Positions 48,098 to 58,081 of a stretch of 64,000 nucleotides of DNA are shown here, one piece after another (the stretch's first letter is position 1; each line of letters starts with the position of its first letter). Below the pieces are notes generated by a model, which saw only the letters and a program-made list of their open reading frames with translations, did not search any database and was not told where the DNA came from. Source of the stretch: Methylobacterium isbiliense (GTDB lineage Bacteria; Pseudomonadota; Alphaproteobacteria; Rhizobiales; Beijerinckiaceae); the NCBI RefSeq assembly GCF_022179325.1, contig NZ_BPQQ01000025.1, positions 1 to 64,000 of the forward strand, written 5' to 3'. Made by a program: the position numbers and the translations under genes.

Positions 48098-49257
48098 ACG
48101 CCCCGGTGCTGCGGCTCGGTGCCGCCACCACCCTTCGCGCCGAGGTGCTGCCCGTCGCGGCGCTCGATCCGAGGGCCTGGGACGCACTCACGGCCCGCGC
48201 CCTCGCCCCTTCGCCGGATTACAGCCGGCAGATGATCGAGGCGCATCGGGCGAACGGGCTCGCGCCGGCCGATCTTGCGTGCCTGGCGGTGCGCGACCGA
48301 AGCGATCTCCTGGCGCTGCTGCCGTTCCGCCGCGTCCGCCTCGGACCCCGGCTTCGCGTGGCCAAGCCCTTCGGCTCCCCCTTCATCATGGCCAAGGCGC
48401 CGCTGGTCGCGGACGGAGCCGCCTTCGCCCCGGCCCTTGCGGCGCTGGTCGAGGGGCTGGGGCAGAGCTGCGGCGGATCGGGCTGGTGGTGGCCGGGCCT
48501 GCCGGCAGACGAGCCGGTCGGGCGGGCGCTGCGCCTCGCGATGCAGGAGGCGGGCTGGCAGCTCGCGACGATCTCGTCCTATGAGCGTCCGATCCTCGAC
48601 CGCCGCCCGAGCCACGATGCCTTCCTGTCCGGACATCCCTGCAAGGGCCGCCTGAAGGACCTGCGCCGTCGCCGTCGCCGCCTCGATGAGGCGGGCCGCG
48701 TGAGCGTCGAGAGCGTCGGGCCGGACGGCGACCTCGCGGGCGCGCTCCGGGCCTTCCTCGCCCTGGAGGGGAGGGGCTGGAAGGGCAGGGCGGGCACGGC
48801 GCTCGCGAGCCGCGCGGCCACCACGGCCTTCGCGCAGGACCTGTTCGCGGCGGCGTCTCGGCCCTTCGTGCCGCGCGCCGACCTGCTGCGCCTCGACGGC
48901 GCCGTGATCGCGGCCAGTCTGGCGCTGGTCGGCGGCGGCACCGCCTTTCTGCTCAAGACGGCCTACGACGAGGCCCACGCCGCGCTCGCACCCGGCGCCC
49001 TGCTGGAACTCGAGATCATCCGGGCCTTCCACGCCGGAGACTTCGCCCGACGTCTCGATTCCGTCACGATCGAGAACCGTATCCTCGGCGACCTCTACCC
49101 GGACCGGACCCGCATTGCCGAGATCGCCGCCGTTCCGCCGGGCGGCCTCGATCCGGCCCGGCTGACGGGCGCGATCGAGCGCTATCTCGGCCTGTGGCGG
49201 CTGGCTCAGCGGGTCCGGGCGGCCCTGCGGCGCGTTCGCACCGGCCACCTGCGCTGA
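48094..49257 (+). CDS. GNAT/FemAB-like acetyltransferase of polysaccharide type
   Basis: The 387-residue protein resembles the acetyltransferase_6 (CelD/BcsL-like) proteins found in exopolysaccharide loci, with SFERPIL-type core (SSYERPILDRRPSHDAFL near 168), LEGRGWKGRAGTAL near 227 and a late FLLKTAYDEAHAALAPGALLELEII near 285. It lacks a signal and should act at the cytosolic face. Donor and acceptor are unknown. Last gene of the cluster. Confidence 0.8.
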   Translation: MNAPVLRLGAATTLRAEVLPVAALDPRAWDALTARALAPSPDYSRQMIEAHRANGLAPADLACLAVRDRSDLLALLPFRRVRLGPRLRVAKPFGSPFIMAKAPLVADGAAFAPALAALVEGLGQSCGGSGWWWPGLPADEPVGRALRLAMQEAGWQLATISSYERPILDRRPSHDAFLSGHPCKGRLKDLRRRRRRLDEAGRVSVESVGPDGDLAGALRAFLALEGRGWKGRAGTALASRAATTAFAQDLFAAASRPFVPRADLLRLDGAVIAASLALVGGGTAFLLKTAYDEAHAALAPGALLELEIIRAFHAGDFARRLDSVTIENRILGDLYPDRTRIAEIAAVPPGGLDPARLTGAIERYLGLWRLAQRVRAALRRVRTGHLR

Positions 49258-49581
49258 CAGGTCCTGCACTCGATCGGGTTCGGCCGGCACTCGCTGCCCG
49301 CCGTATGGGACGGCTCCGGCGCAGCGCAGGACGAGGCGGGAGGATGCCGGCGGAGGACGCATGCGTCCGACGTCGGCGAGGAGGAACGACCGAGCCGATC
49401 CGTGGCCTTCGTCTCCCCGGCTTCCGATCTCCTCGCACAGGCGCGCCGGACGGCGCGGACCGGTGCCTGAAGCGGCCTGCCGACAACCCGCATTACGCCG
49501 CCGGATCGGTGATCCGACGGCCGGTCGGTCGAGGCGCGGTCTGGGCGTCGGCAGCCCAGACCGCGGCAGCGGGCAGGCGCC
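49258..49581. other. convergent intergenic region with hairpins
   Basis: This 324-base stretch between the convergent GNAT and chemoreceptor genes has no gene I can support. It contains a 6-bp hairpin at about 49502-49516 and the strong hairpin at 49536-49564, both likely transcript ends. Confidence 0.45.
49536..49564 (-). terminator. hairpin terminator after the chemoreceptor gene
   Basis: GCGGTCTGGGC, seven-base loop, GCCCAGACCGC is a perfect 11-bp stem 17 bases past the chemoreceptor stop. There is no T-run on the minus strand. It can serve both convergent genes. Confidence 0.55.
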
Positions 49582-51252
49582 TCAGGCGGCCTGCACCCGC
49601 GCCAGGAAGCCGCGCACCTCCTGGGCCAAGCCCTCGGAGCCGGCCGACAGCGCCTGCGCCGCCTGCAGCACCCGCGAGGCCGCCTCGCCGGTGGTGCCCG
49701 CGCCCTGGCGCAGGTCGGTGGCAATCTCGGTCACCCGCTCGGTGCCCTGGGCGGCGGCCTGCACGCTGCGGGCGATCTCGCGCGTCGCTGCACCCTGCTG
49801 CTCCACCGCCGCCGCGACCCCGGTGGCCGAGCGCGCCATCTCGGCGATGACCTCGCCGATGCGGTGCAGATCGGCGACCGCGGCCTGCGTCGCGGCCTGG
49901 ATCTCGCCCACATAGGCGGTGATCTCGTCGGTGGCCTTGGCGGTCTGGCCGGCGAGATCCTTGACCTCGGCGGCGACGACCGCGAAGCCGCGTCCGGCCT
50001 CGCCGGCGCGGGCCGCCTCGATCGTCGCGTTCAGCGCCAGAAGGTTGGTCTGGGCGGCGATGCCGGAGATGACGGAGACCACCTGGCTGATGCGACCGGC
50101 ACTGGCCGAGAGGTTCTGCACCGTGGCGTCGGTGCGCCTGGCATCCTCCACAGCCTGGCCGGCGATGCCCGACGATTGCGCCACCTGCCCGATGATCGAC
50201 TGGATGGAGGCGCTCATCTCCTCAGTGGCGGCCGCCACGGTCTGCACGTTGGCCGAGGTCTGCTCGGCCGCGCCCGCCACGGTGGCGGATTGCGCGGTGG
50301 CGTGGTCGGCCGATCGCACCATGATGCCGGCCGTGGACTCCATCTCCTGCGCCGCCTGCGTGAGCTGCCGCACGAGACTGCCGACGCTGCGGTCGAGCTG
50401 GCCGGCCATCGCCTCCATGTCGGCCCGGCGCTGCGCGGCCGCGTGCCGGGTGCCCTCGTCCTGCGCGGCGCGCAGCGCATCGGCCTCCCGCATCGCCTCC
50501 GCGAGGATCTGCGTGCTCGACCAGATCTCGCCGATCTCGTCGCGACGCGGCGCGACCGCAGGCAGCTGGCGCTCGCCCGCCGCGAGGGCGCCGATTGCGG
50601 CCGTGACGCGCCCGAGCGGGCGGCCGATCTGCCGCTGCGCGATCAGCGTGCCGAGCAGCATCGCGAGCGTGGTGCCCGCGAGCGCCAGGGCGAGGAGAAG
50701 CTGCAGTCGCGAGGTGTAGAGCGCCTCGGTCTCCCGGTCGATCGCCTCGACCTGCGCGCGGCTGCGTGCCGTCAGCGCGTCGATGCTGGTCTGGAAGGCC
50801 TTGCGGTTGGCGCGGTTCGCCTCGTTGTTGCCCTGCTGGTTGGCGGCCTGCGGCGAGACCTCCGTACCCAACCGCGCGGTTTCGGTGCGGAACGCCCGGA
50901 AGGTGGCGGCGTCGCGCATCACGGCCTCGAACACGGGCCGGTCCGCCTCTGGCACCAGCGGCCGCCACGCATCGAGCAGCGCATCGATCTCGTTGAGGAG
51001 AGTGGTCAGGCCGTCGGCGAACTTGCGCGCATCGTCCGTGGCCTTCGCCGCGTAGATGCCGCGGGCCTCCATGACCACCGCGGTGACGAGGCGGTTCAGG
51101 CGTTCGCTGTAGAGCGCGCGGGTCGAGGCCGCCTTCACCTCGTCCACGGCGCCGTAGAGATTGCCCAGCGCCTGCACGCCGATCCCGGCGACCAGCAGTG
51201 TGATGATCCCGAACCCTCCGAGGAGCCCGATGAGTTTTGTTCTGATTCGCAT
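49582..51252 (-). CDS. methyl-accepting chemotaxis protein
   Basis: The 556-residue receptor has a first helix ([20 protein letters not shown], about 7-26), a periplasmic four-helix-type sensor (about 30-180), a second helix (about 182-204), a HAMP domain (about 205-258) and a signalling domain with the conserved tip [21 protein letters not shown] near 405. The ligand is unknown. The ATG at 51252 ([12 protein letters not shown]) is the natural start; longer in-frame starts add an atypical stretch. No che genes are nearby. Confidence 0.9.
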   Translation of the reverse strand: MRIRTKLIGLLGGFGIITLLVAGIGVQALGNLYGAVDEVKAASTRALYSERLNRLVTAVVMEARGIYAAKATDDARKFADGLTTLLNEIDALLDAWRPLVPEADRPVFEAVMRDAATFRAFRTETARLGTEVSPQAANQQGNNEANRANRKAFQTSIDALTARSRAQVEAIDRETEALYTSRLQLLLALALAGTTLAMLLGTLIAQRQIGRPLGRVTAAIGALAAGERQLPAVAPRRDEIGEIWSSTQILAEAMREADALRAAQDEGTRHAAAQRRADMEAMAGQLDRSVGSLVRQLTQAAQEMESTAGIMVRSADHATAQSATVAGAAEQTSANVQTVAAATEEMSASIQSIIGQVAQSSGIAGQAVEDARRTDATVQNLSASAGRISQVVSVISGIAAQTNLLALNATIEAARAGEAGRGFAVVAAEVKDLAGQTAKATDEITAYVGEIQAATQAAVADLHRIGEVIAEMARSATGVAAAVEQQGAATREIARSVQAAAQGTERVTEIATDLRQGAGTTGEAASRVLQAAQALSAGSEGLAQEVRGFLARVQAA

Positions 51253-51398
51253 ACGGCTGCCGATCTGCACGATTCGACGCCCGTTATGCCCGCAGGAATT
51301 TGATAAACCGTAACCCGCGATTGATCGAGCCATGCCGCGTCAGAGGAGATGCGCCGCAGGGCTCCGGCTATACTTGACCTAGCGGCAATGCCGGCGGG

Positions 51399-51905
51399 TC
51401 AGCCGGTGGATTCTGTCGCCTTCCAGCCGACGCGCGCCTGCGGCTTGGCATCGGTCGAGGCGAAATAGGGTTTGAGGTCGAGCAGCGGGGTGCCGTCGAG
51501 ACAGTCGAGCCCGCGCACACTGAGCCGCATTCCATCGATGGCAAGAAGGTCCACGACCGAGAGGGCGATCGGATTCGGGCGAGCCGGGGAGCGCAGCGCG
51601 AAGGTGCCGCGCGGCGCGCCCGCGTGGCGCGGCTGCTGCACCAGCAGTCCGCGCGGCGCGCGATCCATCCAGTAGAGGACGATCAGGTGCGTGGTCCCGG
51701 CTAGGCCCGCGAGCGCCGGGGCGAACAGTGGGGCGACCTCGATCGTGCAGACGGCGTCCGACTGCGCGGAGTTCTTGGGGCAGTCCGCCCGGCGCGCCCA
51801 GGGCGTGCGGATGCGGCCGATGAAGTGCAGCCCCGCATCGAAGGTGTCGGGCAGGGCTGCGGCCTCTTCGCCCGGACGCAGCCCGAACTCCGGATCCGGC
51901 CTCAC
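51399..51905 (-). CDS. TrmO/TsaA-like protein
   Basis: The 168-residue protein matches the YaeB/TrmO family, which in E. coli methylates the t6A base at position 37 of certain tRNAs. Features are FIGRIRTPW near 25, LIVLYWMDRAPRGLL near 72, GTFALRSPARPNPIALSVV near 95 and GLDCLDGTPLLDLKPY near 128. It starts with GTG overlapping the stop of the debranching enzyme gene (GTGA). Confidence 0.85.
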   Translation of the reverse strand: MRPDPEFGLRPGEEAAALPDTFDAGLHFIGRIRTPWARRADCPKNSAQSDAVCTIEVAPLFAPALAGLAGTTHLIVLYWMDRAPRGLLVQQPRHAGAPRGTFALRSPARPNPIALSVVDLLAIDGMRLSVRGLDCLDGTPLLDLKPYFASTDAKPQARVGWKATESTG

Positions 51906-54205
51906 TTCAGCAGCACCACCTGCGCGTCGCCCTTGCGGCGCAGGACGTTGACCGTGACGTCGGCGCCGTGGCGGTGCAGCAGCAGGTCGACCCGCGACCC
52001 GCCGAGCTTGAGGTTGCGGATCAGCACCTCGTCGAGGAAGGACGGCAGGATCGGGTCGCGGAAGCGGATGCGGTTGCGGTCGTGGCGAAGCTCCAGCCCG
52101 AGGCAGGCGGCCAGGAACGCGAACGGGGCCGCCGCCGCCCAGGCCTGCGGGCTGCAGGCCACCGGATAATTGGTCGGGCCGCGCTGCTTGCGCTGGATGA
52201 AGCCGCAGAACAGCTCGGGCAGGCGCCGCCCCTCCTGGTACAGGGAGGCGCCGTGCTGGCCCTCGAACACCCGCGCGGCCGCCGCCTTGTGCCCGTAGCG
52301 GGCGAGACCGAGCGCCACGATGGCGTTGTCGTGCGGCCAGATCGAGCCGTTGTGGTAGGACATCGGGTTGAAGCGCGCCTCGCCCTGCGCGATCGTGCGC
52401 ACGCCCCAGCCGTTGAACCCGTCCTTGCTCATCAGCACGTCGGCGACGCTCGCCACGCGATCGGGATGGGCGATGCCGGTGAACAGCGCGTGGCCCGCAT
52501 TGGAGGAGCGCACGGCGCAGGGGCGCTTCTCGCCGTCCAGCGCCAGCGCGTAGGTGCCGATCTCCGGCACGAAGAAGGCCCGGTCGAAGGCCTCGCGCAG
52601 CCGCTCGGAGGCGTCCTTGAGCCGTTCGGCCAGGGCGGCGTGGCCGAGCATGGCGGCGAGCTTCGCGGCGGAGCGCTTGGCCGCGAAGACGTAGCCCTGC
52701 ACCTCGCACAGCGCGATCGGCCCCTGCGCCATGCGGCCGTCCGCATGGAAGATCGAGTCGTGGCTGTCCTTCCAGCCCTGGTTGGCCAGTCCCTTCTCGG
52801 TCTCGCGGGCGTATTCGACGAAGCCGTCGCCGTCCCGGTCGCCGAAGGCGTCGATCCATTCCAGCGCCGCCAGGATGTTGGGCCAGATCGCCTGGATGGT
52901 GGTCTTGTCGCCGGTCTGCTCGAAATACTGCCCCGCCAGCATCACGAAGAGCGGCGTCGCGTCGATGGTGCCGTAATACTGCCGGAAGGGCACCTCGCCG
53001 AGATTGGCCATCTCGCCGTGGCGGGTCTCGTGCAGGATCTTGCCGGGCTGGGCGTCCGCCGCGGGATCGCTGGTCTTCGCCTGGGTCGCCGCGAGGTAGC
53101 GCAGCACGCCCTTGGCGATGTTGGGGTCGATCCACAGCGTCATCATGGCGGTGATGATGCCGTCGCGGCCGAACACGGTGCTGTACCAGGGGATGCCGGC
53201 ATAGGGGTAGAGGCCGTGCTCCGTGCGGCTCGCCAGCATGTAGAGGTCGGCGGTGGCCCGGCAGGCGGCCTCGTTGAACTGGTCGTTCGAGCTCTCGATG
53301 GTGGTGATGTCGGCGGTGGCCGCGCGCAGGTCGCGCCGGGCGTCCCGGTAAGCCAGCGCGAAGGCCATGCCCTCGCCCTTGGCGTGGCCGTCCTCCCGCC
53401 GCGGGTTGGGATAGGCCGGCGAGGTGATCGGCAGCGCGCTGCCCGTCACGGTCACGAGCCTGTCCGCCTTGATGTCGCTCGCGTCGAACACCGCGCGCAC
53501 GAACACCGAGGCCCGCCCGCCCGGGGCGAGGCGAACCTCGAACTCCGCCCGGTGCTTCTCGATCACCACCGGCTTCGGCCCGAAGCGCAGGCGCGTGGTG
53601 CGCAGGCGGTCGTCGAGGCCGTGGTAACGGAACGTCACCTCGTCGGGCCGGGTCACCTCCACGCTGCGCTGCCCGCGCCGCTCGCGGGTGCCGCCGCGCA
53701 CTTCGAACAGGTCGCGGAAATCCGCGTCGAAGGTGAGCGCGAGGCGCACATGCCGGGGCTTGGTGTCGTAGTTGCGCAGCCCGATCCGGTCGTAGCAGGT
53801 GCCGCGGAACAGGAATTTGGTGCGATCGAGCGCGATGATCTCGCGCGGGATCGAGGTCTCGTCGTTGGCGTCGATGCGGATGTCGGGGGTGGTCATGTCG
53901 ACCGAGAGCGCCCCGTTGTCGTCCTGGATCACCGAGCCGAGGAGGAGCGGCCGCTGGCCCTCCACGGTCAGTTCGAGCCGCGAGAGGAAGCGCGTGTCCT
54001 GGAAGTACAGGCCCTCGGGGCCCGGAAACACCCCGATATCGCCGTAGCTGTCGAGGACCGCGAACGCGTCGCCGTGCTTGAGCGAGCGCAGCGGCCGTTC
54101 CACCAGCGAGGTCTGGGCCTCGATATGGTACTGCGGCAGCGCCTCGTCGTCGTGTCCTGAGCCGATGGGGGAGAGGGCGGCGGGCTCCTGCACGGTCACG
54201 GCCAT
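51902..54205 (-). CDS. amylo-alpha-1,6-glucosidase (glycogen debranching-type) family protein
   Basis: The 767-residue protein has the GDE_N_bis N-terminal domain (FAVLDSYGDIGVFPGPEGLYFQDTRFLS near 52) and a C-terminal (alpha/alpha)6 GDE_C-type domain with YAGIPWYSTVFGRDGIITA near 332 and NGSIWPHDNAIVALGL near 596, the likely acidic site regions. Such enzymes act on alpha-glucan branches. It is followed by the TrmO-like gene and preceded by a GT4 gene. GGAG precedes the ATG. Confidence 0.88.
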   Translation of the reverse strand: MAVTVQEPAALSPIGSGHDDEALPQYHIEAQTSLVERPLRSLKHGDAFAVLDSYGDIGVFPGPEGLYFQDTRFLSRLELTVEGQRPLLLGSVIQDDNGALSVDMTTPDIRIDANDETSIPREIIALDRTKFLFRGTCYDRIGLRNYDTKPRHVRLALTFDADFRDLFEVRGGTRERRGQRSVEVTRPDEVTFRYHGLDDRLRTTRLRFGPKPVVIEKHRAEFEVRLAPGGRASVFVRAVFDASDIKADRLVTVTGSALPITSPAYPNPRREDGHAKGEGMAFALAYRDARRDLRAATADITTIESSNDQFNEAACRATADLYMLASRTEHGLYPYAGIPWYSTVFGRDGIITAMMTLWIDPNIAKGVLRYLAATQAKTSDPAADAQPGKILHETRHGEMANLGEVPFRQYYGTIDATPLFVMLAGQYFEQTGDKTTIQAIWPNILAALEWIDAFGDRDGDGFVEYARETEKGLANQGWKDSHDSIFHADGRMAQGPIALCEVQGYVFAAKRSAAKLAAMLGHAALAERLKDASERLREAFDRAFFVPEIGTYALALDGEKRPCAVRSSNAGHALFTGIAHPDRVASVADVLMSKDGFNGWGVRTIAQGEARFNPMSYHNGSIWPHDNAIVALGLARYGHKAAAARVFEGQHGASLYQEGRRLPELFCGFIQRKQRGPTNYPVACSPQAWAAAAPFAFLAACLGLELRHDRNRIRFRDPILPSFLDEVLIRNLKLGGSRVDLLLHRHGADVTVNVLRRKGDAQVVLLK

Positions 54206-54349
54206 CGGCGCGGGTCTCCAGCTCGAAAGGGGGCTGATCGGGGGGCGGGAGGGGCGAATCACGCCCCGGTTGTCCCCATACGCCCGCCAATGTGGGCCAT
54301 CGTGCGGCCCGCGCCAGGGGGAGTCCTGCCGGCTTTCGCGCCAGATGTG

Positions 54350-54385
54350 CGAAGGCCCGGCCCCCGCGGGGAGGCCGGGCCTTCG
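54350..54385. terminator. strong hairpin between the GT4 and debranching genes
   Basis: CGAAGGCCCGGCC pairs with GGCCGGGCCTTCG in a perfect 13-bp stem with a 10-base loop, 31 bases beyond the GT4 stop. It should end most GT4 transcripts, so the debranching gene probably has its own promoter. No T-run on the minus strand. Confidence 0.6.
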
Positions 54386-54416
54386 TTCGGCGGGGGTGGA
54401 GAACCGCCCGACGACG

Positions 54417-55553
54417 TCAGAGCGGCCAGAGGCCCGCGGGCTTGGTGCCGTTATGGCCGTTGGCGATGCCGCCGAGGGCATGGTCGCCGAGCGACAGGCC
54501 CGGGATCTTGATCGCCGCCGCCTCGGCCGCGATCAGCGACTCGTAGGCGTTCACATAGGAACGGGCCATCACGCTCGCGGTGAATCGCGTCTCGAAGTAG
54601 CGGCGCACCTCGTGACGGCTCATGGCCTTCACGGTCTCGACTGCCGCCACCGCCTCGTCCATCGACTGGACCACCACGCCCGACACGCCGTCCTTGATCA
54701 CCTCCGGCACCGAACCGTTGCGCCACGCGATCACCGGCGTGCCCGCCGACATCGCCTCGATCATCACCAGGCCGAACGGCTCCGGCCAGTCGATCGGAAA
54801 GGCCAGCGCCAGCGCGTTGCCGAGGAAGTCGTGCTTCTGGTCCTCGTTGATCTCGCCGATGTACTCGATCAGCGGATGATGGGTCATCGGCTCGATGACC
54901 TCGTCCCAGTACTCCTGGTCGGCCTTGTCGACCTTGGCGGCGATCTTCAGCTTCACGCCCGAGCGCTTGGCCATCTCGATGGCGCGGTCGGGCCGCTTCT
55001 CGGGCGAGATGCGACCGAGGAAGGCGAGGTAGCCGCCGTCCTTCGGCGTCGCCGAGAAGCGGCAGTTCTCGGCCGGCAGGCCGTGATGGATCGTGGCCAG
55101 CCAGTTGGCGTTCGAGGGCATCGGGCCGCGCTGGTGGTCGGAGATCGACACCAGCGGCATGCCCGTGAAGGTGCGGTAGACCGGCATGAAGTCCGGCACG
55201 TCGAGGCGACCGTGCAGGGTCGTGACGCACTTGTGGTTCAGGTCCTCGAACAGCGGGTACTGCAGGAGGTCGATGTGGAAGTGGATGATGTCGAACTCGT
55301 CGGCCCGGCGACGCAGGTGGTAGAGCATCGCGAGGTGGCTCGCGACGTGGTCGCGGATGCCGGCGAGCCGCAGGCCCTCGGGCGCGCAGGCCACGAGCTT
55401 GGCGCTCGTCTCCGAGTCGCCGCTCGCGAACAGCGTCACGTCATGGCCCTGCCGGACCAGTTCCTCCGTCAGCCACGAGACCACGCGCTCGGTGCCGCCG
55501 TAGAACTTGGGCGGGACAGCCTCCGCGAGGGGGGCGATCTGGGCTATGCGCAC
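54417..55553 (-). CDS. GT4-family glycosyltransferase
   Basis: The 378-residue GT-B enzyme has IAQIAPLAEAVPPKFYGGTERVV at the start, the donor-binding LGRISPEKRPDRAIEMAK near 190 and the EX7E motif EPFGLVMIE near 268. Relatives act on sucrose, trehalose or glucan synthesis or on surface glycans. GTG start follows AGGAGA by seven bases. A stress-type promoter may lie upstream. Confidence 0.85.
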   Translation of the reverse strand: MRIAQIAPLAEAVPPKFYGGTERVVSWLTEELVRQGHDVTLFASGDSETSAKLVACAPEGLRLAGIRDHVASHLAMLYHLRRRADEFDIIHFHIDLLQYPLFEDLNHKCVTTLHGRLDVPDFMPVYRTFTGMPLVSISDHQRGPMPSNANWLATIHHGLPAENCRFSATPKDGGYLAFLGRISPEKRPDRAIEMAKRSGVKLKIAAKVDKADQEYWDEVIEPMTHHPLIEYIGEINEDQKHDFLGNALALAFPIDWPEPFGLVMIEAMSAGTPVIAWRNGSVPEVIKDGVSGVVVQSMDEAVAAVETVKAMSRHEVRRYFETRFTASVMARSYVNAYESLIAAEAAAIKIPGLSLGDHALGGIANGHNGTKPAGLWPL

Positions 55554-55623
55554 GACGAATTCTCCTGAGACGCCAATCGTTGGCGGGATCAAGCACGATC
55601 GGGCCTGAGCGGGACATGAACAG

Positions 55624-55649
55624 AACCGCGAACCTACGGCTATGGTTCC
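55624..55649 (-). promoter_or_regulatory. possible EcfG-type stress promoter upstream of the GT4 gene
   Basis: On the minus strand the sequence is GGAACC, 16 bases, GGTT. The expected EcfG promoter is GGAAC-N16/17-CGTT, so only the first -10 base differs. It lies about 70 bases before the GTG start. Paired with an ecfG gene in the same window, regulation by general stress is plausible. Confidence 0.45.
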
Positions 55650-55920
55650 GGTGCGATGCACAACACGAACCCGCGCGCCTGGGGAGTCCGGGCGCGGGTG
55701 CCGCCCCCGCTGCCCACATCTTTCCTCACCCGGACGCGATCCGGACCCGCCTCGCGCCGCGCGATTGCGGCCGTCGCCGGGGCGTGCTATGGCGCCCGCC
55801 TCATCACGAACCGCCCGGCCGTGAGGGCTGCCGTGGCGGTTCGTCTCGCTCCACGCATCGATCGCTGGATCGTCGGGTCTGCAAGGGCCCGGTGGAGTTC
55901 GCCTCAGGCAGGAGAGCCAA
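55650..55920 (+). other. long 5' region before rpmI
   Basis: About 270 bases precede rpmI with no gene I can support. In many bacteria L20 autoregulates rpmI-rplT through an mRNA structure; a leader here could do this, but I cannot draw a convincing L20-type site. GGCAGGAGAG gives rpmI a strong ribosome site. Confidence 0.4.
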
Positions 55921-56121
55921 ATGCCCAAGCTCAAGACCAAGTCGGGCGCCAAGAAGCGCTTCAAGATCACCGGGACCGGGAAGGTCATGTACGCCCAGGC
56001 CGGCAAGCGCCACGGGATGATCAAGCGGACCACGAAGCAGATCCGCAACCTGCGCGGCACCACCACCCTGTTCGAGGGCGATGCCGCCAACGTCAAGAAG
56101 TACTTCCTGCCCAACGGCTGA
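55921..56121 (+). CDS. rpmI: 50S ribosomal protein L35
   Basis: A 66-residue basic protein of the large subunit with the family start [20 protein letters not shown] and the conserved [19 protein letters not shown]. Length is normal. It lies 51 bases before rplT. Confidence 0.97.
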
Positions 56122-56172
56122 AGTCCTCCTCTCGCGATCAATCTGTTTCGTCAAGCATTCCAGGAGATCATC

Positions 56173-56550
56173 ATGGCTCGCGTCAAGCGCGGCGTGACGA
56201 GTCACGCCAAGCACAAGAAGGTGTTCAAGGCCGCCAAGGGCTATTACGGCCGGCGCAAGAACACGATCCGCATCGCCAAGCAGGCGGTGGAGAAGGGCCT
56301 CCAGTACGCCTACCGCGACCGCAAGAACCGCAAGCGCAGCTTCCGCGCCCTGTGGATCCAGCGTCTCAACGCGGCGGTGCGCGAGCACGGCCTGACCTAT
56401 TCGCGCTTCATCGACGGGCTCTCCAAGGCGGGGATCGTGGTCGACCGCAAGGCGCTGTCGGAACTCGCCATCCACGAGCCGGCGGCCTTCGGGGCCGTGG
56501 TGGCACAGGCCAAGGCCGCGCTGCCCGCCGAGACCGCCCAGGCGGCGTGA
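56173..56550 (+). CDS. rplT: 50S ribosomal protein L20
   Basis: A 125-residue large-subunit assembly protein with [28 protein letters not shown]-type N-terminus and the conserved C-terminal domain ([24 protein letters not shown]). AGGAG precedes the ATG. Confidence 0.97.
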   Translation: MARVKRGVTSHAKHKKVFKAAKGYYGRRKNTIRIAKQAVEKGLQYAYRDRKNRKRSFRALWIQRLNAAVREHGLTYSRFIDGLSKAGIVVDRKALSELAIHEPAAFGAVVAQAKAALPAETAQAA

Positions 56551-56593
56551 CGTCACGCGCATCGGGGGCGCCCGTCGCCCCCCGCGCCATCCG

Positions 56594-56625
56594 ACGGCCC
56601 GCCTCCGCGCGGGCCGTTCTCGTTT
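56594..56625 (+). terminator. intrinsic terminator after rplT
   Basis: ACGGCCCGC, six-base loop, GCGGGCCGT forms a perfect 9-bp stem followed by TTCTCGTTT, one of the few T-rich hairpins in this window. It lies 44 bases after rplT and 64 before pheS, so it ends the ribosomal operon or partly attenuates pheST. No Phe-rich leader ORF is visible. Confidence 0.65.
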
Positions 56626-56688
56626 GCGCGGCTTGACCGGCCGGCCCCGGCGGGGCACGGCGTCCCCGCGCGATCCGGCAGGGACCCA

Positions 56689-57771
56689 ATGACCGATCTC
56701 CACAGCCTCGAATCCGACCTCCTCGCGAAGGTCGAGGCCGCCGCGGACGAAGCGGCGCTCGACGGCGTGCGGGTGGCCGCGCTCGGCAAGAAGGGCGCCG
56801 TTTCCGACCTCCTCAAGACGCTCGGCACGCTGTCGCCCGAGGAGCGCAAGGAGCGCGGACCCCTGATCAACGGGCTGCGCGACCGCGTGCAGGGCGCGAT
56901 CCTGGCCCGCCGCGAGAGCCTCGCCGAGGCCGCCCTGGCCGCCCGCCTCGCGGCCGAGCGCATCGACGTGACCCTGCCCGTGCGCGAGGGGCCCGAGACC
57001 CGCGGGCGGGTGCATCCGATCACGCAGGTCATCGACGAGATCACGGCGATCTTCGGCGACATGGGCTTTTCGATCGCCGAGGGGCCGGACATCGAGACGG
57101 ACGAGCTCAACTTCACGGCGCTGAACTTCCCCGAGGGCCATCCCGCCCGCGAGATGCACGACACCTTCTTCCTCGCCCCCGACCGGGACGGGAAGCGCAA
57201 GCTCCTGCGCACCCACACCTCGCCCGTGCAGGTGCGCACCATGCGCACGCAGCAGCCCCCGATCCGGGTGATCTGCCCCGGGCGCACCTACCGGCACGAT
57301 TCCGACCAGACCCACACGCCGATGTTCCACCAAGTCGAGGGGCTGGTCATCGACCGCTCGGCCAACATCGCGCACCTGAAGTGGATCCTGGAGGAGTTCT
57401 GCAAGGCGTTCTTCGAGGTCGAGAGCGTCAAGATGCGCTTCCGCCCCTCGTTCTTCCCCTTCACGGAGCCCTCCGCGGAGGTCGACATCCAGTGCTCGCG
57501 CAAAGGGGGCGAGATCCGCTTCGGCGAGGGCGACGACTGGCTGGAGATCCTCGGCTGCGGGATGGTGCACCCCAACGTGCTGCGCCAGTGCGGCCTCGAC
57601 CCCGATCAGGTGCAGGGCTTCGCCTGGGGCATGGGCATCGACCGCATCGCCATGCTCAAGTACGGCATGCCGGACCTGCGCCCGTTCTTCGAGGCCGACC
57701 TGCGCTGGCTCGACCATTACGGCTTCCGCCCGCTCGACATCCCGAGTCTGGTGGGCGGGCTGACCGGGTGA
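56689..57771 (+). CDS. pheS: phenylalanyl-tRNA synthetase alpha subunit
   Basis: The 360-residue subunit carries the catalytic class-II core: motif 1 region [10 protein letters not shown] near 107, motif 2 [12 protein letters not shown] near 170 with [24 protein letters not shown] near 198, and motif 3 [15 protein letters not shown]-like ([14 protein letters not shown]) near 313. The N-terminal coiled coil binds tRNA. pheT follows only after two intruding genes. Confidence 0.97.
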   Translation: MTDLHSLESDLLAKVEAAADEAALDGVRVAALGKKGAVSDLLKTLGTLSPEERKERGPLINGLRDRVQGAILARRESLAEAALAARLAAERIDVTLPVREGPETRGRVHPITQVIDEITAIFGDMGFSIAEGPDIETDELNFTALNFPEGHPAREMHDTFFLAPDRDGKRKLLRTHTSPVQVRTMRTQQPPIRVICPGRTYRHDSDQTHTPMFHQVEGLVIDRSANIAHLKWILEEFCKAFFEVESVKMRFRPSFFPFTEPSAEVDIQCSRKGGEIRFGEGDDWLEILGCGMVHPNVLRQCGLDPDQVQGFAWGMGIDRIAMLKYGMPDLRPFFEADLRWLDHYGFRPLDIPSLVGGLTG

Positions 57772-57793
57772 GGCCTGCTCCGGGACTACGCCG

Positions 57794-58081
57794 ATGACGC
57801 TGCCCGAGATCGAGACGCTGGTGAACGAGGTGCTCAGGGACATCCTGGGCGCCACCGGCTTCGTGCACGCCGATGTGGAGCCCTACGTCGACCACGCAGG
57901 CGACAAGGCCCTGCGGGTCGTGGCGCATTTCGGGCCCGGGACAGCCCCTTCCGCCGAGCGCCCGACCGTGCGGGCGATGGGCGCCCTGCGGGGCGCCCTG
58001 CTCGATCGGGACGAGGAGCGCTTCCCCTATCTCGACTACGCGTTCCCGGATGACCGGGTCATCGCGGACGACGAGCCATGA
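57794..58081 (+). CDS. small acidic protein paired with the HEPN gene
   Basis: A 95-residue acidic protein, coupled to the next gene by ATGA overlap and placed 22 bases after pheS. It has EPYVDHAGDKALRVVAHF near 29 and DEERFPYLDYAFPDD near 74. The pattern (an acidic strand-turn region before LRVV and an ERFPYL block) resembles small partners that I recall next to HEPN proteins in other bacteria, but I cannot name a family. It lacks the GSx10DxD motif of MNT nucleotidyltransferases. Confidence 0.6.
   Translation: MTLPEIETLVNEVLRDILGATGFVHADVEPYVDHAGDKALRVVAHFGPGTAPSAERPTVRAMGALRGALLDRDEERFPYLDYAFPDDRVIADDEP

Noticed and set aside
55650-55920. L20-type ribosomal leader before rpmI
   Set aside because: The length is suitable but I could not draw a convincing L20-binding structure.
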